This document shows positions 15,471 to 25,202 of a DNA stretch of 64,000 nucleotides, piece after piece. The DNA lies in assembly GCF_036632915.2 (NCBI RefSeq), contig NZ_CP155552.1, positions 1,612,001 to 1,676,000 of the forward strand. Direction: 5' to 3'. Positions within the stretch are counted from its first letter, which is position 1. Every line of letters begins with the position of its first letter. The notes under the pieces are model-generated. The model had not been told where the DNA came from, did not search any database, and saw only the letters and a list, made by a program, of their open reading frames with translations. The stretch is from Faecalibacterium taiwanense. GTDB lineage: Bacteria > Bacillota > Clostridia > Oscillospirales > Ruminococcaceae. Made by a program: the position numbers and the translations under genes.

Positions 15471-15865
15471 TCAGCTGCGGCGCTTTTTCTCCCGGGTCAC
15501 CATGCCCAGCAATCCGCCAATACTGCCGCACAGGATCAGCACAGCAAACCGCAGCAGCGGCGGCTCTTCCGTAAGCGTACCGGAAGGAACGCTGAGCACC
15601 ACGAGCAATGCCGCATAAAACAGGCCCTGTACAAGCCCGCACAGCAGGCCGCGTTCCTTTTGCAAAATGCAGCGATCCAACCGCTGCAAAGGCTCCCTGC
15701 ACCAACGGCTGCTGTTGCCAGCGGCGGTGCGGCGGCACCAGAATAACCCTGAGCTGTCATCAGCGCTGCCATTGCGGCCAGCCCGCCCGCTGTGACCATA
15801 ACGCCGACTGCCCCCGCCAGCAGAAGAACCCGGAGTTCCGCCGGGAAAAGATTTTTCTCAGACAT
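15471..15865 (-). pseudogene. TIGR04086 family membrane protein, split by a frameshift
   Basis: Two frames together make one TIGR04086/YrzE-type membrane protein of about 130 residues. The first runs from the ATG at 15865 (MSEKNLFPAELRVLLLAG) to about the VGAGSLCSGWIAA stretch. The second then continues with KERGLLCGLVQGLFYAALL and ends IGGLLGMVTREKKRRS at 15471. The switch lies near 15662-15675, at a T4 / A4 run (TTTTGCAAAAGG on the minus strand). The family normally follows yajC in Clostridia, as here. It may be a real frameshift mutation, an assembly indel or recoding; the heptamer is not a classic slippery site. Confidence 0.65.
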
Positions 15866-15867
15866 AA

Positions 15868-15910
15868 AAACGCGCCTCCCTGCCAGTAATCTATGCAGGA
15901 AGACGCGTTT
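15868..15910 (-). terminator. Hairpin between yajC and TIGR04086 that contains the next ribosome binding site
   Basis: Arms CGCGTTT (15904-15910) and AAACGCG (15868-15874) enclose a second stem (GCAG/CTGC). On the minus strand it is followed by T5 and then directly by the ATG at 15865. The GGGAGG of the downstream gene lies inside the 3' arm, so folding would both end transcription and hide the binding site. Confidence 0.65.
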
Positions 15911-15940
15911 GATATGCTCTTAATTGTTTGAAGAGAAAGC

Positions 15941-16252
15941 TTACTTCTTGTCAGCCTTGTCCATGTTCAGCTTTTCAACAGCGGAAATTGCAGTCTTGGT
16001 GAAGCGGATCTTCACACGGTCAGCACCGGTCTCCAGAACAAAGGTATCGTCCTTGATTGCAACAACACGGCCAATGACACCGCCAATGGTGGTGACCTGA
16101 TCGCCGATCTCCAGGCTGCTGCGCATTGCGGCATCCTTCTTCTCCTGCTTCTTCTGGGGACGATAGATCATGAAGTACAGCAGAACCAGCATCAGAGCCA
16201 GTGTGAAGAACAGGCTGATGTAGCCTTCGGAAGTGGTAGTCAGAAATTGCAT
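15941..16252 (-). CDS. yajC: Preprotein translocase subunit YajC
   Basis: A 103-residue protein with one N-terminal membrane helix (about 12-30), the typical YFMIYRPQKKQEKK stretch just after it, and a cytoplasmic LEIGDQVTTIGGVIGRV barrel part. It works with SecDF in protein export. It lies 70 bases after tgt and before the TIGR04086 gene, the usual clostridial order queA-tgt-yajC. Confidence 0.95.
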   Translation of the reverse strand: MQFLTTTSEGYISLFFTLALMLVLLYFMIYRPQKKQEKKDAAMRSSLEIGDQVTTIGGVIGRVVAIKDDTFVLETGADRVKIRFTKTAISAVEKLNMDKADKK

Positions 16253-16325
16253 GGGGCAAAATCTCCTCTCAAAATTCAGATAAGTTTATTATACCTTTTT
16301 AAACGACCTGTTGCAAGGCTTATTC

Positions 16326-18597
<2,272 letters not shown>

Positions 18598-18619
18598 AGC
18601 GTTCAATTTGCCTTTCCGA

Positions 18620-18650
18620 TGATTGACACGGACACCGTATCAATGATATC
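18620..18650. repeat. Inverted repeat in the queA leader
   Basis: ATTGACACGG and CCGTATCAAT with a 3-base loop (one mismatch) lie in the queA 5' leader between promoter and start. It could be an operator or an RNA hairpin; nothing else identifies it. Confidence 0.45.
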
Positions 18651-18674
18651 ATAAAATCTGTATAAACAGTATCT

Positions 18675-18703
18675 ATTATATTGCATCGCTGTCCGGTTTG
18701 CAA
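18675..18703 (-). promoter_or_regulatory. queA promoter
   Basis: On the minus strand: TTGCAA (18698-18703), 17 bases, TATAAT (18675-18680). Confidence 0.8.
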
Positions 18704-18726
18704 GCCGTGAATCTATGTAATAGAAA
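18698..18726 (+). promoter_or_regulatory. asd promoter sharing the queA -35 box
   Basis: On the plus strand: the same palindromic TTGCAA (18698-18703), 17 bases, then TAGAAA (18721-18726), a weaker -10. Both promoters would use the one hexamer in opposite directions. Confidence 0.5.
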
Positions 18727-18767
18727 TATTTATTGAGTTCGCTTTCACGAAAGGAAAGGTGCTGGAA

Positions 18768-19850
18768 ATGGAAAAACAGTATAAAGTGGGTATCGTAGGT
18801 GCGACTGGTATGGTCGGTCAGCGTTTTGTGACGCTGCTGGAAAATCACCCCTGGTTCAAGCTGACCGTTCTGGCCGCATCCGGCCGCAGCGCCGGCAAGA
18901 CCTATGAGGAAGCTGTCGGTCCCCGCTGGGCCATGACCTCCCCCATGCCGGAAAGTGTCAAGAAGATGGTAGTTTTGGATGCATCCAAGGTGGAAGAGGT
19001 TGCTTCTCAGGTGAATTTTATCTTCTGTGCAGTCAACATGCCCAAGGATGAGATCAAGGCTCTGGAAGAGGCCTATGCAAAGGCTGAGTGCCCGGTGGTG
19101 TCCAACAACAGTGCAAACCGCTTTACCCCGGATGTGCCCATGGTGGTGCCCGAGATCAACGCCGACCACATCGAGATCATCCCCGCACAGCGCAAGCGTC
19201 TTGGCACCAAGCGCGGCTTTATTGCCGTCAAGTCCAACTGCAGCCTGCAGAGCTACGTTCCCGCCCTGCACCCGTTGATGAAGGATTTTGGTGTCAGCAA
19301 GGCTCTGGTGTGCACCTATCAGGCCATTTCCGGTGCAGGTAAGACCTTTGACCGTATGCCCGAGATCGTGGACAACGTGATTCCCTACATCGGCGGCGAG
19401 GAAGAAAAGAGCGAGCGCGAGCCGCTCAAGCTGTGGGGCCACATTGAGGGCGACCATATCGTGAACGCCGAAAAGCCGGTGATTACCGCACAGTGCTTCC
19501 GCGTGCCTGTCTCCGACGGCCACACCGCTGCCGTGTTTGTAAGCTTTGAGAAGAAGCCCACCAAGGAGCAGATTTTGGAGGCATGGGCAAACTTCCGCGG
19601 CCCCGCACAGGAGCTTGACCTGCCCAGCGCACCCAAGCAGTTCCTGCATTACTTCACCGAGCCGGATCGTCCGCAGCCCAAGCTGGACCGCAACACCGAG
19701 AACGGCATGGCTGTGTGCATCGGCCGCCTGCGCGAGGACACCCTGTTTGATTACAAGTTTGCCTGCATGAGCCACAATACTCTGCGCGGTGCCGCCGGCG
19801 GCGGTGTTCTGCTGGCCGAGCTGCTGGCCGCAAAGGGCTATTTCGACTAA
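18768..19850 (+). CDS. asd: Aspartate-semialdehyde dehydrogenase
   Basis: A 360-residue enzyme making aspartate semialdehyde from aspartyl phosphate with NADPH. The start at the ATG at 18768 (AAAGG upstream) begins directly before the GATGMVGQRF nucleotide-binding loop. The active-site Cys is in KSNCSLQ. The SGAGKTFDRM and IGGEEEKSEREP stretches place it in the archaeal/fungal-type Asd group rather than the E. coli type. It leads the rightward group asd-dapA-dapB for lysine and meso-diaminopimelate. A GTG nine bases earlier is less likely. Confidence 0.94.
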   Translation: MEKQYKVGIVGATGMVGQRFVTLLENHPWFKLTVLAASGRSAGKTYEEAVGPRWAMTSPMPESVKKMVVLDASKVEEVASQVNFIFCAVNMPKDEIKALEEAYAKAECPVVSNNSANRFTPDVPMVVPEINADHIEIIPAQRKRLGTKRGFIAVKSNCSLQSYVPALHPLMKDFGVSKALVCTYQAISGAGKTFDRMPEIVDNVIPYIGGEEEKSEREPLKLWGHIEGDHIVNAEKPVITAQCFRVPVSDGHTAAVFVSFEKKPTKEQILEAWANFRGPAQELDLPSAPKQFLHYFTEPDRPQPKLDRNTENGMAVCIGRLREDTLFDYKFACMSHNTLRGAAGGGVLLAELLAAKGYFD

Positions 19851-19891
19851 GTATATTTTGCGCAAAAGCGCATACAAAGGAGTTTTAGGCT

Positions 19892-20785
19892 ATGAAGAAT
19901 CCTGTCTTTACCGGCGCGGGTGTTGCCATTATCACCCCGATGTACGAGGACGGAAGCATCAACTTTGACGAGCTGGGCCGCATTATTGAGGATCAGATCG
20001 CGCACCATACCGATGCCATCATCATCTGCGGCACCACCGGCGAGTGCTCTACTATGACCGATGAGGAGCAGCTTGCCGCCATCAAGTATACGGTGGATGT
20101 TGTCAACCACCGCGTGCCCGTCATTGCAGGCGCTGGCTCCAACGATACCGACCACGGCTGCGCACTGGCCGCAAAGTCTGCCGAATGCGGCGCAGACGCT
20201 CTGCTGATGGTGACTCCCTATTACAACAAGACCACGCAGGCTGGTCTGGTTGCTCACTTTACCGCCATGGCTGAGGCCGGAGGCATCCCGGTGATCATGT
20301 ACAACGTGCCTTCCCGCACCGGCCTGAACATTGCCCCGGAGACTGCTCTGGAACTGAGCAAGCATCCTCTGATCAACGGCATCAAGGAAGCTTCCGGCAA
20401 CATCTCTCAGGTAGCCAAGATCGCACAGCTGTGCGGCGACGAGCTGAACATTTATTCCGGCAACGACGATCAGGTGGTTCCCCTGCTGGCTCTGGGCGGC
20501 AAGGGCGTGATCAGCGTCGTGTCCAATGTCAAGCCGGAGCTGGTGCACAACTGCTGCAAGGCATTCTTTGACGGCGATACCGCCAAGGCGCGTCAGCTGC
20601 AGTTGGAAATGCTGCCGCTGGCTGATGCGCTGTTCTGTGAAGTGAACCCCATTCCGGTGAAGTACGCCATGAATGTACTGGGCTGGGAAGCTGGCGAGTG
20701 CCGTCTGCCTCTGGTAGAGCCGAGCGAGGCACACAAGGAGTATATTGAAAAGGCTCTGCGTGCAGAGGGTCTTATTACAGAATAA
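19892..20785 (+). CDS. dapA: 4-hydroxy-tetrahydrodipicolinate synthase
   Basis: A 297-residue TIM-barrel aldolase that condenses pyruvate with aspartate semialdehyde. Signature parts are GTTGECSTM near the start, YNVPSRTG with the proton-relay Tyr, and INGIKEASGN with the Schiff-base Lys. AAAGGAG precedes the ATG at 19892. It stands 41 bases after asd and is separated from dapB by a hairpin. Confidence 0.96.
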   Translation: MKNPVFTGAGVAIITPMYEDGSINFDELGRIIEDQIAHHTDAIIICGTTGECSTMTDEEQLAAIKYTVDVVNHRVPVIAGAGSNDTDHGCALAAKSAECGADALLMVTPYYNKTTQAGLVAHFTAMAEAGGIPVIMYNVPSRTGLNIAPETALELSKHPLINGIKEASGNISQVAKIAQLCGDELNIYSGNDDQVVPLLALGGKGVISVVSNVKPELVHNCCKAFFDGDTAKARQLQLEMLPLADALFCEVNPIPVKYAMNVLGWEAGECRLPLVEPSEAHKEYIEKALRAEGLITE

Positions 20786-20795
20786 GTTTTTGGCT

Positions 20796-20834
20796 GCAAA
20801 ATGCCCGGCGGAGCGCTCTGTCCGGGCATTTTGC
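20796..20834 (+). terminator. Hairpin between dapA and dapB
   Basis: Arms GCAAAATGCCCGG and CCGGGCATTTTGC (13 bp, perfect). The T tract is short (TTTTGCGAT), so it may be a partial terminator or an mRNA-stability element lowering dapB. Confidence 0.7.
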
Positions 20835-20875
20835 GATATGCCGATATGCAAAACGGGCAGGAAAGGATAAAAATT

Positions 20876-21634
20876 ATGACGGATATTGTGATTCAGGGCA
20901 TCGGCGGCCGCATGGGCCATGTGCTGTGTGATATGATCGCACAGCGCGAGGACTGCCGCGTGATTGCAGGCATCGACATAAAGGATGGTAAACAGAACGG
21001 CATCCCTGTGTATGACAGCCTGGAAAAGCTGGACGGCAAGGGCGATGTGATCATCGATTTCAGCTCTCCGGCCGCTGTGGAAAAGGCTCTGCCCTACTGT
21101 GAAGCTCACAAGCTGCCCATCGTGGTGTGCACCACCGGCCTTTCGGAAGAGCTGCAGCTCAAGGTGGTGCAGCTATCCCGCACGGTGCCGGTGTTCAAGA
21201 GCGCTAATATGTCTATGGGCATCAATGTGCTGTCGGAGCTGTGCAAGCGCGCTTCGGCTATTCTGGGTGTGAACTACGATGTTGAGATCGTGGAGCAGCA
21301 CCACCACAACAAGCTGGATGCACCCAGCGGCACCGCTCTGATGCTGGCCGATGCCATCAACGAGCAGAATAATGGCGAATATCACTATGTGTATGATCGT
21401 TCTTCTGTCCGTCAAAAGCGCGACCCGAAGGAAATTGGTATCAGTTCCGTGCGCGGCGGCAGCATCGTGGGTGATCACGAAGTGCTGTTCTGCGGCCCGG
21501 ACGAGGTGATTACCCTCAAGCACACCGCTTACTCTCGCAATATTTTTGCAAACGGCGCTGTGAATGCAGCAGTTTACCTTGCAAAAAAGGAGCCAGGCCT
21601 GTACAATATGGGTGATATGATCGCTGCACTTTAA
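20876..21634 (+). CDS. dapB: 4-hydroxy-tetrahydrodipicolinate reductase
   Basis: A 252-residue enzyme starting at the ATG at 20876 with GGAAAGG upstream; the longer frame crosses the dapA hairpin. GIGGRMG is the nucleotide loop and EQHHHNKLDAPSGTA holds the catalytic His-Lys region. It reduces the DapA product toward diaminopimelate. The next gene begins about 55 bases after its stop. Confidence 0.95.
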   Translation: MTDIVIQGIGGRMGHVLCDMIAQREDCRVIAGIDIKDGKQNGIPVYDSLEKLDGKGDVIIDFSSPAAVEKALPYCEAHKLPIVVCTTGLSEELQLKVVQLSRTVPVFKSANMSMGINVLSELCKRASAILGVNYDVEIVEQHHHNKLDAPSGTALMLADAINEQNNGEYHYVYDRSSVRQKRDPKEIGISSVRGGSIVGDHEVLFCGPDEVITLKHTAYSRNIFANGAVNAAVYLAKKEPGLYNMGDMIAAL

Positions 21635-21688
21635 AAAGCCTGATTGCTCTGCTTTTGGCAGAAACATGGTGGAAGGATGTGGACGCGG

Positions 21689-22996
21689 ATGAACAAACAA
21701 TCCCCGCAACAGCACCGGCGCAGACCGACTGCAAAACGCCGCGCCAGAAGGCAGGCTTTCTGGACAGCCGGAGCGATGCTGATCGTATTTCTGTTCTGCC
21801 TGCCATTGCTGCCAAAGTTCTTTCTGCAGGAAAGCATACCGACGGCAGAACCGGTGAGCACGGAAAGCTCTTCTGCAGGTTCTGCCACTGTATCACAGCC
21901 GGAAGAAGCAGAGCCTGCGCCAGAGCCGGAACCGCAGCCGCTGGTTCAGACTGTCCGCTTTTCTGCAACAGGAGATAATCTGATCCACGCTCCCATTTAT
22001 AAGCAGGCGCAGCGCCGCGCTTCCGGAGAGGAAGCTTACAGTTTCGATTACTGTTACGAACATATTGCGCCTTTTTATGCACAGCATGATGTGAACTGGA
22101 TCAATCAGGAAACGCTCTGCACGGATGAATTGGAGCCATCCTCCTACCCATGCTTTTCTACGCCGGGCGATTGCGCCCGTGCGCTTTACCGGGCGGGTGT
22201 GCGAGTGTTCAGCCTGTCCAATAACCACACCTACGATAAAGGCGCTTCCGGCATTGCCGCTACCCTGCGCTTCTGGGGCAGTATGCCGGAGGATGTTGTA
22301 ACGACCGGTTTGTGGAAGGGAGAAAGCGACTACGGTCATATCCCGCTGCAGACTGTCAATGGTGTAACGATCGCATATCTTTCCTACACAGAGCATACCA
22401 ATGGCATCCCGCAGAACAGCTCCATGCAGGCCAATGTGATCTATACCAGCCAGACCGATGTGATCGAGCAGCAGGTAAAAGCGGCACGTCAGCTTGCAGA
22501 TTTTGTGGTGGTGGGTGTGCACTGGGGCGTAGAAAACAGCCATGCCATCGCAGATCCGCAGCGAACTCTGGCGCAGAACCTTGCAGACTGGGGTGCAGAC
22601 TTGATCATTGGCACCCACCCGCATGTGCTGCAAAATGCACAGTGGCTGACTGCAGCAGACGGCAGGCAGGTGTTCACGGCCTATTCTCTGGGCAATTTTA
22701 TCAGCACGCAGGAAAAGCCCGATCAGCTGGTCGGCGCAATTTTATCGGTTCAGCTTGAAAAAACGACCGAACCGGACGGCACTGTCCGTTGCAGCGTGCT
22801 CTCTCCCAGACTTCTGCCGACGGTGACCCACTATGATGCAGGCAAATCCAATGTGCGTACCTACCTGTTCCGCGATTATACCGAAGCCCTTACAAAGGCC
22901 CACGGAGTACGGAAGGCGTATCCAGATTTCAGCCTGGAAATGATTCAGTCCATTGCCCGGGAAAATATCGACCCGGAGTTTTTGCAGCTTACCTGA
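21689..22996 (+). CDS. CapA-like metallophosphatase-fold protein, membrane anchored
   Basis: About 435 residues from the ATG at 21689 (upstream ATGs at 21644-21677 are possible). The basic arginine-rich start and one membrane segment (about 22-45) are followed by a Glu/Pro-rich linker and an extracellular CapA domain. That domain has FSATGDNLIH, SLSNNHTYDKG, VVGVHWGVEN, IIGTHPHVLQ and YSLGNF. CapA/PgsA proteins act in poly-gamma-glutamate capsule synthesis, but the fold is widespread and no capB or capC is present here. Its place after dapB could mean a cell-envelope function. Confidence 0.8.
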   Translation: MNKQSPQQHRRRPTAKRRARRQAFWTAGAMLIVFLFCLPLLPKFFLQESIPTAEPVSTESSSAGSATVSQPEEAEPAPEPEPQPLVQTVRFSATGDNLIHAPIYKQAQRRASGEEAYSFDYCYEHIAPFYAQHDVNWINQETLCTDELEPSSYPCFSTPGDCARALYRAGVRVFSLSNNHTYDKGASGIAATLRFWGSMPEDVVTTGLWKGESDYGHIPLQTVNGVTIAYLSYTEHTNGIPQNSSMQANVIYTSQTDVIEQQVKAARQLADFVVVGVHWGVENSHAIADPQRTLAQNLADWGADLIIGTHPHVLQNAQWLTAADGRQVFTAYSLGNFISTQEKPDQLVGAILSVQLEKTTEPDGTVRCSVLSPRLLPTVTHYDAGKSNVRTYLFRDYTEALTKAHGVRKAYPDFSLEMIQSIARENIDPEFLQLT

Positions 22997-23046
22997 ATAT
23001 TTTTGTATTGTTGAAGCCCGCCTTTCGGGCAGAACGGAGGATCCTT

Positions 23047-23514
23047 ATGTACGGAGTATCGAAGATCAATATTGAGCCGAGCCTCATGATGATCAGTGTG
23101 CAGGATGTAGAGTTCAAGGGCAACAGCCTCGCACGTTACCTGCAGATCTTTGCAGATAACGGTGTGGTCGTAGATATGATCAGCCAGAGTGCACCCCATG
23201 GCACCACCATTGATTTCAGCTTTACCGCTTCCAGCAGTGATCTTCCGCTGGTGATGAAGGCTATTTCCGTTGCAAATCTGGACAAGGATGCCAAGGCTTC
23301 CCCGCTGATCAGCGTGGGTTATTCCAAGCTGAACCTGTTTGGTGAAGAAATGGTCACCAGCTGCGGCGTAGCTGCCCGTGCACTGAATTCTCTGGCAATG
23401 GCCGGCATTGAAGTACTGCTTATCACCACCAGCGATCTGGATATTTCCCTGCTGGTCCACGCAGAGAATGAGGATGCAGCTTACGAAGCATTGAAGAAGG
23501 CTTACGAGCTGTAA
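23047..23514 (+). CDS. Free-standing tandem ACT domain protein, aspartokinase regulatory-type
   Basis: A 155-residue protein, start chosen at the ATG at 23047 after AACGGAGG. It resembles the C-terminal regulatory half of aspartate kinase: a first ACT (EPSLMMISVQDVEFKGNSLARYLQIFADNGVVVDMIS) and a second with VAARALNSLAMAGIEVLLITTSDLDISLLV. There is no kinase domain. It lies at the end of the asd-dapA-dapB group, so it may sense lysine or threonine for this pathway or act as a separate subunit. A small hairpin (GCCCG-CCTTT-CGGGC) stands just upstream. Confidence 0.75.
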   Translation: MYGVSKINIEPSLMMISVQDVEFKGNSLARYLQIFADNGVVVDMISQSAPHGTTIDFSFTASSSDLPLVMKAISVANLDKDAKASPLISVGYSKLNLFGEEMVTSCGVAARALNSLAMAGIEVLLITTSDLDISLLVHAENEDAAYEALKKAYEL

Positions 23515-23551
23515 ATTCTGCAAGCAAGCGAGCAATCCTCCATCAAGTGAA

Positions 23552-23593
23552 AAAATGCCGGTGCACTCCAAAACAGAGTACACCGGCATTTTC
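23552..23593. terminator. Bidirectional terminator between the ACT gene and tyrS
   Basis: 17-bp arms (23552-23568 and 23576-23592, one mismatch) with A and T runs outside; it serves both converging genes. Confidence 0.88.
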
Positions 23594-23606
23594 ATGTTCA
23601 ATATTT

Positions 23607-24827
23607 TTACAGAGTGACCTTGTGGTAGATCTTCTTGCCCTTCTTGATCACAATACCCTTTGCCAGCTGCTCAGCAGTGAAGCCAACGGTGGGAGCGGCT
23701 ACCTTCTCGCCATCCACCAGAACACCGCCCTGCACGACCAGACGGCGTGCCTCGCCGTTGGATGCTGCCAGACCAGCCTTGACCATCAGGGTCAGGATGC
23801 CGATGGAGCCATTGGTCAGGTCGGCCTCGGTCAGCTGAGTAGAAGGCATGTGCTCGGTATCCATTGCGCTGCCGCTGAACAGTGCGCGGGCAGCATTCTG
23901 GGCCTTTTCGGCCTCTTCTTTGCCATGGACCATGCTGGTCAGCTCGTAAGCCAGAATTTCCTTAGCTTCGTTCAGGCGCTGATCCTTCCATGTGCTCATC
24001 TCGTCGATCTGCTCCAGCGGCAGGAAGGTGAGCATACGGATGCACTTCATCACATCGGCATCGCCCACATTGCGCCAGTACTGGTAAAACTCGAATGGAC
24101 TGGTCTTGTTGGGGTCCAGCCAGACAGCATTGCCGGCGGTCTTGCCCATCTTCTTGCCCTGAGAGTCGGTCAGCAGGGTGATGGTCATAGCATAAGCGTC
24201 CTTGCCCAGCTTGCGGCGGATCAGCTCGGTGCCGCCCAGCATGTTGCTCCACTGGTCGTCGCCGCCGAACTGCATATTGCAGCCGTAGTGCTGGAACATG
24301 TAGTAGAAGTCGTAGCTCTGCATGATCATGTAGTTGAACTCAAGGAAGGACAGGCCCTTCTCCATGCGCTGCTCGTAGCACTTGGCGCGCAGCATGTTGT
24401 TCACGGAGAAGCAGGCACCCACATCACGCAGCAGTTCCACGTAGTTCAGGTTCAGCAGCCAGTCTGCATTGTTCAGCATCAGTGCCTTACCCTCAGAGAA
24501 GTCGATGAACTTTTCCATCTGCTTTTTGAAGCATGCGGCATTGTGGGCGATATCCTCTTTGGTCAGCATCTTGCGCATGTCGGTACGGCCGGAGGGGTCG
24601 CCGATCATGGTAGTGCCGCCGCCGATCAGGGCAATAGGCTTGTTGCCTGCCATCTGCAGGCGCTTCATCAGGGTCAGGGCCATAAAGTGGCCTGCGGTCA
24701 GGCTGTCGGCAGTGCAGTCAAAGCCGATGTAAAAGGTTGCCTTGCCATTGTTGATCAGGTCGATGATCTCTTCATCGGTGATCTGGGCCACCAGGCCGCG
24801 GGCCTTGAGTTCTTCGTACAGAGTCAT
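23607..24827 (-). CDS. tyrS: Tyrosine-tRNA ligase
   Basis: A 406-residue class I synthetase from the ATG at 24827, with GGAGGAAAAAATC upstream. Positions further upstream belong to the T-box leader. The ATP site uses an AGHFMAL variant of HIGH and KKMGKT for KMSKS. GGDDQW is present, and an S4 RNA-binding domain forms the C-terminus. It charges tRNA-Tyr and is controlled by the T-box just upstream. Confidence 0.96.
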   Translation of the reverse strand: MTLYEELKARGLVAQITDEEIIDLINNGKATFYIGFDCTADSLTAGHFMALTLMKRLQMAGNKPIALIGGGTTMIGDPSGRTDMRKMLTKEDIAHNAACFKKQMEKFIDFSEGKALMLNNADWLLNLNYVELLRDVGACFSVNNMLRAKCYEQRMEKGLSFLEFNYMIMQSYDFYYMFQHYGCNMQFGGDDQWSNMLGGTELIRRKLGKDAYAMTITLLTDSQGKKMGKTAGNAVWLDPNKTSPFEFYQYWRNVGDADVMKCIRMLTFLPLEQIDEMSTWKDQRLNEAKEILAYELTSMVHGKEEAEKAQNAARALFSGSAMDTEHMPSTQLTEADLTNGSIGILTLMVKAGLAASNGEARRLVVQGGVLVDGEKVAAPTVGFTAEQLAKGIVIKKGKKIYHKVTL

Positions 24828-24861
24828 GATTTTTTCCTCCTGTTTGTGGGCAGAGGGAAAA

Positions 24862-25149
24862 ATAAAACACCCCCTGCCAAAAATGAATTTGGCAGAGGGC
24901 GAGAAAATTCGCGGTACCACCTCTGTTTGCCGCTTCCTCACAGAAACGACCTCACGAGTGCACACCCCAGAGTAGAGAGACACTCCTGCGTTTGTAACGC
25001 TCGCACGCGGCACAGCCTATTAACCTGAACGGCATTCAGCCTGCAGCTCCGGGAGGTATTTCCCCTGTTGCTCTGCGGCCCCTTACACCAACCGGGGTTT
25101 CTCTGGGCAGAACACTTCAAGGTACTTGTTCCCTTCATCGCCATTAACA
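24862..25149 (-). ncRNA. Tyr T-box riboswitch of tyrS
   Basis: The antiterminator bulge AGAGGTGGTACCGCG is at about 24910-24924 on the minus strand. The terminator arms (CCCTCTGCCAAA / TTTTGGCAGGGGG) with a T-rich end are at 24862-24900. The candidate specifier codon UAC (Tyr) is at 25122-25124 in GAACAAGTACC. Uncharged tRNA-Tyr should pair at both points and allow read-through into tyrS. Confidence 0.93.
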
Positions 25150-25155
25150 AGGACT

Positions 25156-25184
25156 ACTTTATCACAATGCTTCGGGCTTGTCAA
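25156..25184 (-). promoter_or_regulatory. Promoter of the T-box/tyrS unit
   Basis: On the minus strand: TTGACA (25179-25184), 17 bases, TAAAGT (25156-25161), just before the T-box. Confidence 0.8.
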
Positions 25185-25202
25185 CCCCTTATCTGCAGCG
25201 GC

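Noticed and set aside
24828..25013. 62-residue N-terminal extension of TyrS
   Set aside because: It lies in the T-box leader and terminator; the ATG at 24827 has a perfect ribosome binding site.
23547..25028. 493-codon plus-strand open frame opposite tyrS and its T-box
   Set aside because: It runs through the T-box terminator and is rich in His, Gln and Leu from reverse codons; a shadow frame.
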